Below, in pieces: positions 8,858 through 16,725 of a stretch of 48,082 bases of DNA. Source of the stretch: an uncultured Lachnospiraceae bacterium. GTDB taxonomy: Bacteria; Bacillota; Clostridia; Lachnospirales; Lachnospiraceae. The notes under the pieces are model-generated. The model was given only the letters and a program-made list of their open reading frames with translations, was not told where the DNA came from and searched no databases. The DNA is taken from the NCBI GenBank assembly GCA_910577675.1, contig CAJTOR010000024.1, forward strand, positions 1 to 48,082, given 5' to 3'. Made by a program: the position numbers and the translations under genes. Position 1 is the stretch's first letter; the number at the start of each line of letters is the position of its first letter.

Positions 8858-9430
8858 ATGGACAGCAAGGAAGCTATTATCCAGGCTACAATTGCCCTTA
8901 TCAACGAAAACGGTGAATGTATCGATGATATCACAGTACGGGAAATCTGTAAAAAGGCAGATGTGGGATTGGGGCTTATCAATTATCACTTTGGCAGCAA
9001 GGAGAATCTGATTAAGCAATGTGTGGAACGCATTATCAACGGTATCGTTGACGAGTTCCGCTCGATTGAGGAAAAAACCATAGGGCTTACCCCGTTTGAT
9101 AAATTGGACTACCTTGGAAATCTGACATTGACTTATCTGTTTGACCATTATGCCGTGGCAAAAATATCAATTCTCGGGGATTTGGGCGCACCGAAAGAGG
9201 ACGACAATACAGAGGGAACCTGTCATGCTTACCTGCCACTTGTAGCAGCCTGCCGACCGGATTGGGACGACGGAACATTGCGGCGCAAAACCTTTAATTT
9301 AATCGCGGTTCTGCAACAATCATTTTTGCGCCATAATGTGATTTATAAACTCTATGGAATTGACCTGACAGATAAAGGTCAGCGCCGGAGATTTCATTCC
9401 AAAATATTACACGATATCCTGGAAATATAA
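8858..9430 (+). CDS. TetR/AcrR-family transcriptional regulator
   Basis: A 190-residue regulator. An N-terminal helix-turn-helix (residues about 20-60, ITVREICKKADVGLGLINYH then FGSKENL) is typical of TetR proteins; the rest is a helical ligand domain of no recognisable subclass. The ATG at 8858 follows AAGGAGG by 8 bp; the ATG at 8837 lies inside the operator and is unlikely. Two palindromes in its own promoter indicate autoregulation. A flavoprotein gene follows in the same direction after 246 bp and may be a target, though I see no further copy of the palindrome in front of it. Confidence 0.9.
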   Translation: MDSKEAIIQATIALINENGECIDDITVREICKKADVGLGLINYHFGSKENLIKQCVERIINGIVDEFRSIEEKTIGLTPFDKLDYLGNLTLTYLFDHYAVAKISILGDLGAPKEDDNTEGTCHAYLPLVAACRPDWDDGTLRRKTFNLIAVLQQSFLRHNVIYKLYGIDLTDKGQRRRFHSKILHDILEI

Positions 9431-9443
9431 TTTTAATCCGCCT

Positions 9444-9582
9444 TGTCATCAGGGGAAACTATATCCCTATGCTGCTGCCGCATGTCATATGGGATTTATC
9501 CATCCAACTGACAGAAAAGTCCCCACCGCCACCGCTTTCGTCTTTACGGCTTAGAAGCTAGAACTTCTTTGATAGGTTAAAA
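9444..9582. repeat. Intergenic repeat family 1, copy B
   Basis: Ends match the copies at 1664 and 13242 (ATATCCCTATGCTGCTGCCG on the left; TTTACGGCTTAGAA then TTCTTTGATAGGTTAAA on the right). Its core differs: a 31-nt insert with TGTCA and TGACA arms. It fills most of the gap between the TetR and flavoprotein genes. Confidence 0.6.
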
Positions 9583-9676
9583 AACACATCTTATATTCCC
9601 GCAAAACTTTACAAAATCCCCCCTATCACCTGGGGCAATGAGTTTTACAACCATATCAGCGAAAGGAATGGTATCT

Positions 9677-10405
9677 ATGAAAATCACAGTGATAAACGGA
9701 ACGGAAAAACATGGCGTGACCTACCGTCTGAAAGAGATCTTTCTTGCGCGCTTTCGGTCAGATGCAGAAATCACAGAATATTATCTGCCGAAAGACTGCC
9801 CAGCATTTTGTATGGGATGCACAAGCTGTATATCAAATGGCATCCACACCTGTAAAGATGCCGCATTCACACAGAAAATAGCGGCATCCCTGCTCGAATC
9901 GGATCTGATTATTATGACATCCCCCTCCTATGTAATGCACGCTACAGGCGCAATGAAAGCGATGCTCGACCACTTCGCCTATTTGTGGATGCCGCACCGT
10001 CCCGCTCCTGAACTGTTTGCGAAACGGGCGGTCATTATCACGCAGTGCCTCGGCGCAGGTGCAAGGTCAAGCGCGAAAGACATAAAGCACAGCCTTTCAT
10101 GGTGGGGCATTTCCGAAATCAGGATATTTACGGGCAGTCTTATAAATAATATCTTCTGGGAAAACCTCACCGAAAAAAAGCGCACCAAACTTACGGAAAA
10201 AATGAAACGGCTGTCAAAAAAACTTACCGCCATCGACTACCAAAAACCCGCAAGGACAAAAACTACCACAAAAGTAAAATTTCTTATCTGCCGTGTAATA
10301 CAGAAATCATTACATAAAAATAATCCTGAATACCCTGATGGCGTATACTGGGAAAAAATGGGGTGGCTTGACAAAAACAGACCGTGGAAACACAGGGGGA
10401 TTTAG
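9677..10405 (+). CDS. Flavodoxin-like NAD(P)H-dependent FMN reductase family protein
   Basis: A 242-residue protein with a flavodoxin fold start (MKITVINGT) and the CMGCTSC cysteine cluster followed by a fourth cysteine near residue 60, as in NADPH-dependent FMN reductase and iron-sulfur flavoprotein-like oxidoreductases. The block TSPSYVMHATGAMKAMLDH lines the flavin site in this family. A basic C-terminal extension of about 50 residues is unusual. The ATG at 9677 follows GAAAGGA; upstream in-frame ATGs at 9638 and 9668 lack a properly spaced site. Its stop codon overlaps the stop of the opposing MFS gene by 4 bases. The substrate (quinone, nitro-compound or metal) cannot be told. Confidence 0.82.
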   Translation: MKITVINGTEKHGVTYRLKEIFLARFRSDAEITEYYLPKDCPAFCMGCTSCISNGIHTCKDAAFTQKIAASLLESDLIIMTSPSYVMHATGAMKAMLDHFAYLWMPHRPAPELFAKRAVIITQCLGAGARSSAKDIKHSLSWWGISEIRIFTGSLINNIFWENLTEKKRTKLTEKMKRLSKKLTAIDYQKPARTKTTTKVKFLICRVIQKSLHKNNPEYPDGVYWEKMGWLDKNRPWKHRGI

Positions 10406-11670
10406 GCTTCCCCCCGCTCCCCAAACCCCTCAAATATTTTTTTCGTGCAGACCGCTATCACAAGGGAAACACTTCCCGCAAACAATATAACTACATATTC
10501 ATAACCTTCGCACAAATCAAACAAAACCCCATAGAGCGCATTGCCGAGCGGCTGTGCGCACATGGAAAACATAAGGACTGCGGCAATCACCTTCCCAATT
10601 AATTCCTGCGGCGTTTCCATCTGCATAAAGGACATCATCTGCACGGTAAAAATAGTTGAAAAAAACATAATAATAAAACAGCACAGTGTCATAACCAGAT
10701 AACAAACCATCCCGGATGCAGAAAACATCTGCGAAACCGCAATCGGGAATACAAAGGCGGCGCAGAGAATTAACAGATTCCCGGTCTTTTGAATCTTTAG
10801 CTTCTTTACCAGGACTCCCGCGCCAATCCCGCCGGCAAGGCTTCCTGCGGCAAGCGCCCCCTGGGCATATCCATAAAGCTTATTGACATAATCAGAATCA
10901 TATCCTGCCTTATCAAACATCACCTCCGTCACCAGATAAGGCAGACCGACAAGAATCATGGCGGAAAGGAAGAGGTTCACCCCACACACGACGGAAACGG
11001 TTTTCCCGATTGCGGGCTTATCCCTGCGGATAAACTGAATACTTTCCGCAAAATCCTTTTTTACGATCTTCCATACCCCGCCGCCGGACTCCTGCCTTTG
11101 AAACGGAATCTTGATAAACAGTTCCATCACCGCGGACAAAACAAAGCATAGGGTACAGACCCACAAAACCGGTTTCAGACCGTAATTGCTGTATAAAATC
11201 CCGCCAAGTACTGGACCTGAAAGGGCGGCAAGCGAACTGATAATATTGACTACGGAATTTGCCTCCATAATATGCCCAGTGCTTACCAGTGCCGGGATAC
11301 TCGCCTGCACAGCCGGCTGGTACGCGCCCGCAATCCCGTACAAAAGCATTAGTGTGACCACAATTAAAAGGATAAGGTTCACTTCACCAGCCAATACGGA
11401 AAACACAGCGATCACCGCAGCCGTGAAAAAATCCAGTATCACCATGATATTCCGCTTGTTTACCCTGTCCGCAACGATACCGCCGACGGGCGTAAGCAGA
11501 ATGGCGGGCAGAAATGCGCATGCTGTGACCGTCCCGAAAAGCGCGGAAGAACCTGTCTGGTTTAACAGGTAGAGCGGCAGCGCAAAACGGATGGTCGCAT
11601 TTCCAAACAGGGAAATAATCTGCCCGATCACCACCAGCGTAAAATTCTTTGAAAATAATTTTTGTTGCAT
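10402..11670 (-). CDS. MFS efflux transporter
   Basis: A 422-residue major facilitator protein with about 12 hydrophobic segments. The loop GGIVADRVNKRNIMV between helices 2 and 3 is the MFS motif A. Its overall pattern resembles the MFS_3/MefA-EntS group, which exports macrolides, siderophores or other small hydrophobic compounds by proton exchange. AAAGGAGG precedes the ATG. A palindrome in front of the gene matches the operator of the TetR gene at 11802, so it is probably a drug-efflux pump derepressed by its substrate. The actual substrate is unknown. Confidence 0.88.
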   Translation of the reverse strand: MQQKLFSKNFTLVVIGQIISLFGNATIRFALPLYLLNQTGSSALFGTVTACAFLPAILLTPVGGIVADRVNKRNIMVILDFFTAAVIAVFSVLAGEVNLILLIVVTLMLLYGIAGAYQPAVQASIPALVSTGHIMEANSVVNIISSLAALSGPVLGGILYSNYGLKPVLWVCTLCFVLSAVMELFIKIPFQRQESGGGVWKIVKKDFAESIQFIRRDKPAIGKTVSVVCGVNLFLSAMILVGLPYLVTEVMFDKAGYDSDYVNKLYGYAQGALAAGSLAGGIGAGVLVKKLKIQKTGNLLILCAAFVFPIAVSQMFSASGMVCYLVMTLCCFIIMFFSTIFTVQMMSFMQMETPQELIGKVIAAVLMFSMCAQPLGNALYGVLFDLCEGYEYVVILFAGSVSLVIAVCTKKIFEGFGERGEA

Positions 11671-11686
11671 TTTAATCCTCCTTTAT

Positions 11687-11705
11687 CATACCGCACGACG
11701 GTATG
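11687..11705. promoter_or_regulatory. TetR operator in front of the MFS gene
   Basis: A 19-bp perfect palindrome CATACCGCACGACGGTATG (7-bp arms, 5-bp centre) sits between the probable promoter and the AAAGGAGG site of the MFS gene. Its half-site CATACC is the same as in the TetR promoter at 12502. Confidence 0.8.
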
Positions 11706-11801
11706 TATAATATTTAAAAAATGGTGCTGCAAATAAATATAAACTGCTCCCCGTTTCCTTCCTTTCAGGCAGGCTATTTTCTTTGCAGCATCCTTTTTCC
11801 C

Positions 11802-12455
11802 CTATTTGTTTTTCTGATAAATTGCTGAAAGCTCCATAAGGCGCTCCACCATTTCGTCATCCACAATATCCATCCCAAAGCCCTGCATCATCTGTCGGAA
11901 TATCATAAATTTGGCACAGGACTCCTCCGGCGTATTATCAAATATCATTGGATTTACCCAGATATTCGCAACCAGTATAATCAGTTCCGCCAACTGCTCC
12001 GGATAATCGGTCACAATTGTTCCATCATCAATCCCCTGCCGAATAATCGGAAAGATATAATCCGGCGCGGCCTCCCGTATTGTATTGCAAAAAATACTGA
12101 AGAGTAATTTCGGGTTATCACCAAGGTTTGGAGCCTGAGTAAAGATTTCGTCCTGAACCGGCCGAAAGATGGATTCCTTAAAAATGGTCTTCAATTTATC
12201 CTTACCCGTCAAATCAGTGCGGTCACGGACCTCTATCAGCATCCGGTTCGATTCTTCTGTCATCCGGCTGATAACCACCTCTAAAATATCCTCCTTTGAC
12301 TTAAAATGATGGTAGATCGCACCCTTGGTCAGCCCGCCCAAATTGTTGATAATATCCTGGATGGACGTGTGCTCAAAGCCCTTTTCCACAAACAGGCGGC
12401 AGGCAACGTCAAGAATCAAATTGACGGTTTCCTCCGGGTGCTTATTCCTCGCCAT
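11802..12455 (-). CDS. TetR/AcrR-family repressor of the MFS exporter
   Basis: A 217-residue regulator with a canonical TetR DNA-binding domain in its first 60 residues (HTSIQDIINNLGGLTKGAIY then HHFKSKEDIL). The remaining helices form the ligand and dimer domain. AGAAGGAGGTGAACC precedes the ATG. It lies directly upstream of the MFS gene in the same direction, 131 bp away, and the two promoters share a CATACC/GGTATG palindrome. This is strong circumstantial evidence for a self-repressing TetR-efflux module. Confidence 0.92.
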   Translation of the reverse strand: MARNKHPEETVNLILDVACRLFVEKGFEHTSIQDIINNLGGLTKGAIYHHFKSKEDILEVVISRMTEESNRMLIEVRDRTDLTGKDKLKTIFKESIFRPVQDEIFTQAPNLGDNPKLLFSIFCNTIREAAPDYIFPIIRQGIDDGTIVTDYPEQLAELIILVANIWVNPMIFDNTPEESCAKFMIFRQMMQGFGMDIVDDEMVERLMELSAIYQKNK

Positions 12456-12494
12456 AACTGGTTCACCTCCTTCTTACATACTTATGGTATTTTT

Positions 12495-12524
12495 ATGGTA
12501 TCATACCGTTGGTATGTTTGTCAA
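12495..12524 (-). promoter_or_regulatory. TetR promoter with embedded operator
   Basis: On the minus strand TTGACA (12519-12524), an 18-bp spacer and a weak TACCAT (12495-12500). The perfect palindrome CATACCGTTGGTATG at 12502-12516 lies wholly between the two boxes. A second overlapping palindrome, GGTATCATACC, is at 12497-12507. A repressor here would block RNA polymerase directly. Confidence 0.78.
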
Positions 12525-12527
12525 GTA

Positions 12528-13214
12528 TCAATATTCTTCGTTCCCGCTCACCCTTCTTATCTGCGTCCCAATTTCCTCCCCGAATACCTGCCTGTAAACC
12601 GCATGGTACTCCTCAAATCCCACATCACATCCGAATGTCAGCACCTCCATCTCAACCCCCATCACCATTACCGAATAATCAAGTGTCCGCATCCCGCAGT
12701 GCCCATAAAAGACCTTGCGTGAGAGGCGCTGTTTCAAATTATCAGCCTCCACCTTAGTACTTTCAATTTCCAGCACCAGCCGCTTCCCTTTACAGCGCTT
12801 TTGCAATTTTGCAAGAACCTTTTCACCTATTCCCTGCCCGCGGAATGCTGGGGCAATCGCAAAATAATCAAGAAGTACCACATCGCCATACCCTGCAAGT
12901 ATTATCTCCCCTAATATATCCGTCTTCGTATCATGTAATTTTCCGACCTCATCTCTCAAGCTTTCTTCCGGTATTCTTTCCGCAGTCCCATCATTCCTGC
13001 ATACCATATTAGCAGTTCTCCCGCCGTCTTTCGACCACTTAACCATCAGAATTTCCACATCTTTTCTTGTCTGCGCTTCCACCAGCAGCGGGAAGGGTTT
13101 CCGCTCAATGGCTGGAAATGCTTCCATATAAATTTCTTCCACTGTTTTCAGGGATTCCTCCGTATCCGCCTCTATTAAATCAATCCCCAATAATCTTTCT
13201 TTATCAAATCCCAT
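12528..13214 (-). CDS. GNAT-family N-acetyltransferase
   Basis: A 228-residue acetyltransferase of unknown substrate. The acetyl-CoA loop is visible as FAIAPAFRGQGIGEKVLAKL near residue 115, followed by a LEIE strand typical of the GNAT fold. The annotated ATG at 13214 stands 13 bases from the only good ribosome site (AAGGAG), separated by an eight-A run. A nearer ATG sits in another frame and encodes only six codons, so either spacing is poor or slippage in the A-run matters. The gene's 3' end abuts the promoter of the TetR gene at 11802. Confidence 0.85.
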   Translation of the reverse strand: MGFDKERLLGIDLIEADTEESLKTVEEIYMEAFPAIERKPFPLLVEAQTRKDVEILMVKWSKDGGRTANMVCRNDGTAERIPEESLRDEVGKLHDTKTDILGEIILAGYGDVVLLDYFAIAPAFRGQGIGEKVLAKLQKRCKGKRLVLEIESTKVEADNLKQRLSRKVFYGHCGMRTLDYSVMVMGVEMEVLTFGCDVGFEEYHAVYRQVFGEEIGTQIRRVSGNEEY

Positions 13215-13241
13215 TTTTTTTCATTATCTCCTTGTTTATAA

Positions 13242-13400
13242 TTGTCAGGGGAATTTATATCCCTATTCTGTTATCGCAGTAGGTAAGGGGGACTTGCTTG
13301 TCAGATGAGGCTTACACCCGCCTGATACAAAAAAGTCACCCTTACCCATCACTTTTGTCTTTACGACTTAGAAACGGAGAGATTTCTTTGATAGATTAAA
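13242..13400. repeat. Intergenic repeat family 1, copy C (complete hairpin core)
   Basis: The longest copy. Conserved ends (ATATCCCTATTCTGTTATCG; TTTACGACTTAGAAAC then TTCTTTGATAGATTAAA) flank a core that forms a long hairpin. GGTAAGGGGGACTT at 13282-13295 pairs with AAGTCACCCTTACC at 13333-13346 (13 of 14 bp). Read on the minus strand it lies just upstream of the GNAT gene. Confidence 0.65.
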
Positions 13401-13503
13401 TGCCAATATCATTCACCAGCCCTATCAAACAACCCCTCCAATCCATTACAACATAACCTGCTACCAAAGCCAAACCACACCACACACAGCCATAAATAAA
13501 GAA

Positions 13504-13596
13504 GCTGTTACAAAATCTGGATATTTCACAATATACAGTAAAGATGACTTGGATATCCATACTATATATTGTTTGAATATGCCATTTTGCAACAGC
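13504..13596. mobile_element. MITE-like element with long terminal inverted repeats
   Basis: A 93-bp palindromic unit. The left arm GCTGTTACAAAATCTGGATA and the right arm, which reads GCTGTTGCAAAATGGCATAT on the other strand, match over about 33 bp with some substitutions. The inner part is again self-complementary around GGATATCC. There is no open frame. GGGGCTGTTRCAAAAT is the kind of terminus seen on clostridial DDE transposons, so a non-autonomous derivative is the likeliest reading. The flanks show no convincing target duplication. Together with repeat copy C it fills most of the 426-bp gene-free stretch. Confidence 0.6.
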
Positions 13597-13640
13597 CCCT
13601 ATAATGCAATCTCCCTTTCAAAGAAATCAGGCACCCTCCA

Positions 13641-14600
13641 TCACAATTTTAACCCACACTGCATACAAAATTTTGCCCTTTCGCTGTACGGTGTGCCGCA
13701 GGCTGGGCAGACACCCGCCGCCTCGCCATTTCCCCCGGTCTTTGCCGGTAAAGCTTCCTCTGTCTTTTCCTCCTGCGGTCTGGTAAAATCCTCCCCGGAA
13801 GGCACCGTGCCATCCGCTGTGCCAGCTTCACAAGGACTCTCCTGCCCATCGCCATCCTGCTCATCCGTTGCCGCAAGCTGCGCTGCCATATCCATCTGGG
13901 TTGTGGCTTTCAGCCGCTTTGCCGCTTCCTTTGCGCTCATACCCGCGCCCGCTGCAAGCTTTGAATTGCGCCCCATAACAAACTGTACCGCAATCCCGGC
14001 CACAGCAATAAGCCCCCCAATCAATAACACAGGATACCCTGTAACCCCCACAAATCCGGATATACATGCACCGGCAAGCATACCCCCAGCCAGGGCGGTA
14101 TAGAAAACCAGGCATACCCGATAAAAAGCCACAGTTGCAACACCTGCAACCAAGCCCGCAGATAGCCCTGCAATTATACCCGGAACATTTGACCCGCTTA
14201 TCACAAACAGGATAAACACCGCGACCGCAACAACGAAAAACGGACGCAGAAAGCACCCTGCAATCCAGAGGAAATACCCTGCCGCTCCCCCAAGAACCGC
14301 AGCAACCGCGGTTACTGCGGAAAGTGCCGCTGGTTCCGGAAAAACAGCGACCGCTGCCGCTGCGCCAAAGCAGCCACACAGGATAACGGACAGGATGCCC
14401 GTCCAAAGTTTTCTCATGGCATAGCCGAAAAAGCACTGGGAAAGCCCCACCGCAATGCCAAGAGCCAAAAACAATTCCGCATTGTCGGACAGAAGCTTTA
14501 AAACCCTTTCCCCGTCCGGAACATATTCTAAAACCAGGTTCCTCAAAACCTCCAAAAAACTGCTGCCCGAAATTCCTTCCAGACCAATCATACCAAACAT
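13641..14600 (-). CDS. Polytopic membrane protein with C-terminal zinc ribbon
   Basis: A 319-residue protein not recognised by name. After a short cytoplasmic start it has about six or seven hydrophobic segments between residues 40 and 200, many rich in Gly and Ala. A low-complexity acidic linker follows. The last 25 residues form a zinc ribbon, CPACGTPYSERAKFCMQCGL, with two CxxC pairs. Such tails are common on clostridial membrane proteins of unknown function. AAAGGGGA precedes the ATG. It may be the last gene of a run with M18 peptidase and GH13 genes upstream. Confidence 0.75.
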   Translation of the reverse strand: MFGMIGLEGISGSSFLEVLRNLVLEYVPDGERVLKLLSDNAELFLALGIAVGLSQCFFGYAMRKLWTGILSVILCGCFGAAAAVAVFPEPAALSAVTAVAAVLGGAAGYFLWIAGCFLRPFFVVAVAVFILFVISGSNVPGIIAGLSAGLVAGVATVAFYRVCLVFYTALAGGMLAGACISGFVGVTGYPVLLIGGLIAVAGIAVQFVMGRNSKLAAGAGMSAKEAAKRLKATTQMDMAAQLAATDEQDGDGQESPCEAGTADGTVPSGEDFTRPQEEKTEEALPAKTGGNGEAAGVCPACGTPYSERAKFCMQCGLKL

Positions 14601-14722
14601 TATAAATCCCCTTTCCGCAGATATTATGCCGGTTATGCCGCGGGAAACTGCTCCCAGATCCTCTTTGCGTTTTTAGCCCGGAAAAAATTATCGGATGCCA
14701 ACCGTATTCTTCGGCGGGCAGC

Positions 14723-16657
14723 TTACTCTTCCCAGTTTATTTCAGTATCGTTAATACCGCGCTTTCTGCACTCACTTAGAACCGCCGCTTTCGCCATCTC
14801 ATCCCCAGCCCGGTAAGAAAGCACCAGATCGCGGAATACGATATACTTTGTATCTCCCCCCTTAAAATCGGCAAACCAGTTGCCTCCACGGTCAGGATCT
14901 GCAATCAGGACACGGGAGAGTTTTTGCGGGAAATCCTCCCCATCCGCCGTATAATACAGCGCGGTTCGATAGCGCGGCTTTTTATTATTGCACTGCAAAA
15001 GCTTGACATCATACACTGTTACCTCATCTAAAATATCTTCTGTATTAATTCCCTCTTTAACCAGGACACCATAAAAACGATGTTCTAAAGCTAATTTATC
15101 AACAGCTGATTGATTCTCATCTGCATTTACGTTTTCCGGCACAGCCGCTTCTTTCTCCAAAACTTCCGAGATCCGTTCGTCCCCGCTATGCACATCATCC
15201 TTTTCAACAACCTGCATCTCCGTTTTCTCCGTTTCGTTCTGCACAAAATCCGCTGTATCCGGAACCTCTTTAAATTCCCATCCGCCCTTTACAAGTATAA
15301 CCCCGCTATGTGCCGCAAGTTCCACCGACAACTTTCCGTTACCACAGGAATATTTCTGACCTGTCATATAGTCCACATATTCCCCATCCTGTGCGCGGAT
15401 ATCGACGCGGGCTGGATTCTCGTCATTGTTAGCCGCCACAATTACAGTCTGCTCATTCCAGAGGCGCGCATACGCGAACTGCCTGTTTGTCAGCAGACGC
15501 TCTTCATAACTTCCGACCGAGAGCGCTGCTAGTTCTTCCTTCGCACGACCAAGCATTTCAAGGAATTCAACAAAATCCTTTTCCTTCTCGGAAAGAGCGG
15601 CATAATCAGCAATCGAGAGTGCCGGGCGGATGGCATCGTCCGAACCGTTCGCCTGCACACCGCTAAGGCGGAATTCGCCTCCGTAATAAATGGATGGGAT
15701 GCCCGGCAGCGTGTAAGCAATCAAATAGATATTTTTCATGTGCGCCGGATCTTTCACCTTGTTGATTAACCGGTTTACATCATGGTTTTCCACAAAGGTA
15801 TAGAGTTTTCCCTCCCGAACCAAACCGCCATCGCCGTACAGCCTTCTTATGGTGTGCGCAATTTCAAAATAATTATGGTCGTTATGCCCGGAATAAAGCC
15901 CCTTATGCAATTCGTAATTCGTCACGGAATGCAGCACATCGCGGTTGACCCAGCGCGAATAATCCCCGTGTATTACCTCGCCCATCAGCCAGAATTCCGG
16001 TTTTACCGTATTCGCCAACTGGCGCATTTCCTTCATAAAATCAAAATTGAGCACATCCGCACAGTCAAGGCGTATCCCGTCGATATCAAATTCTTTTACC
16101 CAGAAGCGGATCACATCGAGCAGATAATCGCGCACCGCCCTGTTCCAGAGATTTAGGCGCGGAAGGATATTGTACCCGTGCCATGCCTCATAGGAAAAAC
16201 AATCGTTAAACTCGTTGTTTCCGCCAAAGTTCACATTGCAGTACCAGTCACGGTAAGGGCTGCCCTCGCGGTGTTTCCTGAGCTCCTCAAACGCGAAAAA
16301 GCGCCTGCCGGAATGGTTGAATACACCATCCACAACCACCTTTATCTGTGCTGCGTGACAGGCATCCACAAAATGCCGAAACATGGCATTATCGCCCAGG
16401 CGCGCATCCACCTTATAATAATCGATGGTTTCGTAACCATGCCCCTCCGATTCAAAGCAAGGTCCGATATAGAGTGCCGTAATGCCCAGCCGCTTCATAT
16501 GCGGGATCAATTTCTCCATCTGCGCAAAATGCCGGCGCGGTTCACCGTTCTCCTCGTATTCCCCGCGATGCTTTTCCACACCGCACATCCCGAGCGGATA
16601 AATATGATAAAATACTGCACTCTCATACCACGCGCAATTTTTCTTCCAGTCCGACAT
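14723..16657 (-). CDS. GH13 alpha-amylase family enzyme
   Basis: A 644-residue glycoside hydrolase of family 13 with the four conserved blocks in order: VVVDGVFNHSG, DGIRLDCADVL (nucleophile Asp), WLMGEVIHGD (acid/base Glu) and FVENHDVNR (third Asp). No signal peptide is present, so it should degrade imported maltodextrins in the cytoplasm, like cyclomaltodextrinase or neopullulanase-type enzymes. After the catalytic barrel and beta-domain comes an acidic linker and a C-terminal domain of about 140 residues (from KLALEHRFYG) that I do not recognise and that is not standard for GH13. GAGGT precedes the ATG. It follows the M18 peptidase gene by 68 bp. Confidence 0.9.
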   Translation of the reverse strand: MSDWKKNCAWYESAVFYHIYPLGMCGVEKHRGEYEENGEPRRHFAQMEKLIPHMKRLGITALYIGPCFESEGHGYETIDYYKVDARLGDNAMFRHFVDACHAAQIKVVVDGVFNHSGRRFFAFEELRKHREGSPYRDWYCNVNFGGNNEFNDCFSYEAWHGYNILPRLNLWNRAVRDYLLDVIRFWVKEFDIDGIRLDCADVLNFDFMKEMRQLANTVKPEFWLMGEVIHGDYSRWVNRDVLHSVTNYELHKGLYSGHNDHNYFEIAHTIRRLYGDGGLVREGKLYTFVENHDVNRLINKVKDPAHMKNIYLIAYTLPGIPSIYYGGEFRLSGVQANGSDDAIRPALSIADYAALSEKEKDFVEFLEMLGRAKEELAALSVGSYEERLLTNRQFAYARLWNEQTVIVAANNDENPARVDIRAQDGEYVDYMTGQKYSCGNGKLSVELAAHSGVILVKGGWEFKEVPDTADFVQNETEKTEMQVVEKDDVHSGDERISEVLEKEAAVPENVNADENQSAVDKLALEHRFYGVLVKEGINTEDILDEVTVYDVKLLQCNNKKPRYRTALYYTADGEDFPQKLSRVLIADPDRGGNWFADFKGGDTKYIVFRDLVLSYRAGDEMAKAAVLSECRKRGINDTEINWEE

Positions 16658-16725
16658 AGGTTTTTACCTCATTTCTTTTTTATTGTCTTATCCAATATTT
16701 CCTGTATATTTGCCCGCACCACATT

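Noticed and set aside
9444..9470. Hammerhead-like CTGATGA on the minus strand of repeat copy B
   Set aside because: The required GAAA core and the three helices are missing, and the other copies do not preserve the CTGATGA.
13549..14103. Plus-strand open frame of 184 codons opposite the zinc-ribbon membrane protein
   Set aside because: It is a low-complexity shadow of the membrane-protein codons, and its start lies inside the MITE-like element.
13861..14436. Cys-rich 191-codon frame on the minus strand within the membrane-protein gene
   Set aside because: Out-of-frame reading of Gly/Ala codons; no start signal of its own.
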